Origin: Lapillicoccus jejuensis
GTDB lineage: Bacteria; Actinomycetota; Actinomycetes; Actinomycetales; Dermatophilaceae
Length of the DNA: 64,000 nucleotides
NCBI RefSeq assembly: GCF_006715055.1
Contig: NZ_VFMN01000001.1
Location: 3,844,001 to 3,908,000, forward strand
Direction: 5' to 3'
Below, one piece after another: positions 62,816 to 64,000 of this stretch. The notes under the pieces were generated by a model. It saw only the letters and a list, made by a program, of their open reading frames with translations, was not told where the DNA came from and made no database searches. Within the stretch, counting starts at the first letter, position 1. Each line of letters begins with the position of its first letter. A program made the position numbers and the translations under genes.

Positions 62816-64000
62816 TCAGCGTCGGACGAGCCGTGTGGCCGAGATGACCGGTTCGCCCGCCTCGTCGCTGGCGTCGAGGTCGACGAGCGCGACGAGCCGC
62901 CAGTCGTGGTCGCCCTCGGGGTCGTCGACGACCTGCTCCAGACCCCAGCGGCGGTGGCCGTCGTCGGGCACCGGGACGCCGAGCGGGACGAGGTCCTCGG
63001 GATCGGGATGGACCTGGAAGAAGGCCGGACCGCGGGCGTCGGGGCCGAGCAGGACCTCGTCGTGATCCTGGGAATACTCTTCCCCTGCTTGCGCCCAGCG
63101 GTCGGCGTCCCACCCGGGGCGGCCGACCGGGACGCCGCCGACGGGCTCGGGGTCCGGGTCCAGGGCGGCGAGGCCCACCCAGTCGCGGACGGCGAGCATC
63201 CGCGCCCGGTGGAACAGGGCGTTGCGCAGCAGGACGGTGAGGGCCCGGCGGTCGGTGCTGAGCCGACGCGGCGGCGGGGCGGTGCCGTCGGGGCGTCGTA
63301 CGGCGTCGGGGTCGTCCTCCCCCGCGGTGAGCGCCTCCCACTCGTCGACGAGGCTCGAGTCGGTCTGGTGCACCACGGTGCCCAGCCAGGTGACGAGCTC
63401 GTCGAGCTCGTCGGTGCGGGCGGACTCGGGGACGGTCTGGCGCAGCGCGCGGTAGGCGTCGGAGAGGTAGCGCAGGACGATCCCCTCGGAGCGGCTGAGG
63501 CCGTAGAGCCGCACGAGGTCGCCGAAGCCGAGGGCACGCTCCCACATGTCGCGCACCACGGACTTCGGGGACAGGGCGGTGCCCGGGACCCAGGGGTGGC
63601 GGCCGCGGTAGGTCTCGAAGAGCGCGCTGAGCAGCTCGTCGAGGGGTCTCGGGTACGAGACGTCCTCGAGCAGCTCCATCCGCTCGTCGTACTCGATGCC
63701 GTCGGCCTTCATCTCGGCGACGGCCTCGCCGCGGGCGGCGTACTGCTGCGCCATGAGGATGGGGCGCGGGTCCTCCAACGTCGCCTCGATGACGGAGACG
63801 ACGTCGAGGGCGTACGTCGCGCTGTCGGGGTCGAGCACCTCGATGGCGCCGAGCGCGAAGGCGGACAGCGGCTGGTTGAGGGCGAAGCCGAGCTGGAGGT
63901 CCTCGACGAGCCGGACGATCCGGCCGTCCTCGTCCGGCGAGGGGAGCTGCTCGACGACGCCGGCGGCGAGCAGCGAGCGGTAGATCTGCACGGCCTGGCG
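62816..64000 (-). CDS. DEAD/DEAH-box helicase C-terminal region (DUF3516 type), partial
   Basis: The frame is open to the right edge of the window, so the N-terminal helicase part is missing; about 395 residues are visible. The visible part matches the DUF3516 region found at the C-terminus of actinobacterial Lhr-like/DEAD-box helicases: QIYRSLLAAGVVEQL, LQLGFALNQPLSAFALGAIE, AEMKADGIEYDERMELLEDV, LFETYRGRHPWV, and the closing two-strand region with GEPVISATRLVRR. No helicase motif is within the window, so the assignment rests on this C-terminal region. Its likely role is RNA or DNA unwinding. Confidence 0.82.
   Translation of the reverse strand, partial: RQAVQIYRSLLAAGVVEQLPSPDEDGRIVRLVEDLQLGFALNQPLSAFALGAIEVLDPDSATYALDVVSVIEATLEDPRPILMAQQYAARGEAVAEMKADGIEYDERMELLEDVSYPRPLDELLSALFETYRGRHPWVPGTALSPKSVVRDMWERALGFGDLVRLYGLSRSEGIVLRYLSDAYRALRQTVPESARTDELDELVTWLGTVVHQTDSSLVDEWEALTAGEDDPDAVRRPDGTAPPPRRLSTDRRALTVLLRNALFHRARMLAVRDWVGLAALDPDPEPVGGVPVGRPGWDADRWAQAGEEYSQDHDEVLLGPDARGPAFFQVHPDPEDLVPLGVPVPDDGHRRWGLEQVVDDPEGDHDWRLVALVDLDASDEAGEPVISATRLVRR

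Overview
The window is very GC-rich, densely packed chromosomal DNA from an actinomycete. It carries phosphatidylinositol mannoside (PIM) genes, many GTG starts, overlapping GTGA/ATGA gene junctions, and at least twelve genes whose start codon lies 6-9 bases after a TAnnnT -10 box, which is typical of leaderless actinobacterial mRNAs. The PIM genes and gene order point to Actinomycetota. A member of the Micrococcales (Intrasporangiaceae/Dermatophilaceae type) is my inference, and the species cannot be named from the sequence. There is no phage, insertion sequence, CRISPR array or replication origin. One tRNA gene (Val, CAC) is present. Genes cut by the window edges are yebC (left) and a DUF3516-type helicase (right).

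1-15.7 kb: a locus also known from mycobacteria, read leftwards: thrS, pgsA, patA, pimA, a LemA-like gene, pdxS, pdxT, yebC. It is interrupted twice. An esterase and an XdhC-like gene lie between thrS and pgsA. A five-gene block (amino-acid permease, kynureninase, MarR, FIST sensor, GGDEF-EAL protein) separates pdxS from pdxT.

15.8-22.5 kb: fatty-acid genes (MaoC-type hydratase, FabG4-type reductase, FadA-type thiolase, acyl-CoA oxidase/dehydrogenase) arranged around a divergent TetR regulator with a perfect 16-bp inverted-repeat operator. A small MOSC protein closes the region.

22.7-38.2 kb: the most interesting part. A nine-gene sugar operon (ABC importer without ATPase, uronate isomerase, mannitol-dehydrogenase-family reductase, and two pairs of TIM-barrel isomerase plus Gfo/Idh/MocA oxidoreductase) is followed by its likely LacI regulator and then by larE-larB-larC-larA, which make and use the nickel-pincer cofactor. 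The promoters of the sugar operon and the lar operon share an 18-base motif at the same distance from the -10 box. This suggests that a nickel-pincer 2-hydroxyacid racemase/epimerase is co-regulated with sugar-acid catabolism.

38.2-49.5 kb: a DedA protein, a Tat-type multicopper oxidase with an overlapping membrane-protein gene, a DinB-like protein, tRNA-Val, and pabC/pabB separated by a compact signalling cassette (SARP regulator, LuxR-type response regulator, histidine kinase, receiver-only protein).

49.6-64 kb: a molybdenum hydroxylase operon of form II CoxL type with its maturation genes (MobA-like, CoxD, CoxE, XdhC, CoxS, CoxL, CoxM, CoxG), a MATE exporter, two tandem secreted S53 (sedolisin-like) peptidases, and the helicase end. 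Several gene ends carry strong GC hairpins without U-tracts. Two families of imperfect palindromic elements occur; copies of both have inserted in frame into lar genes.
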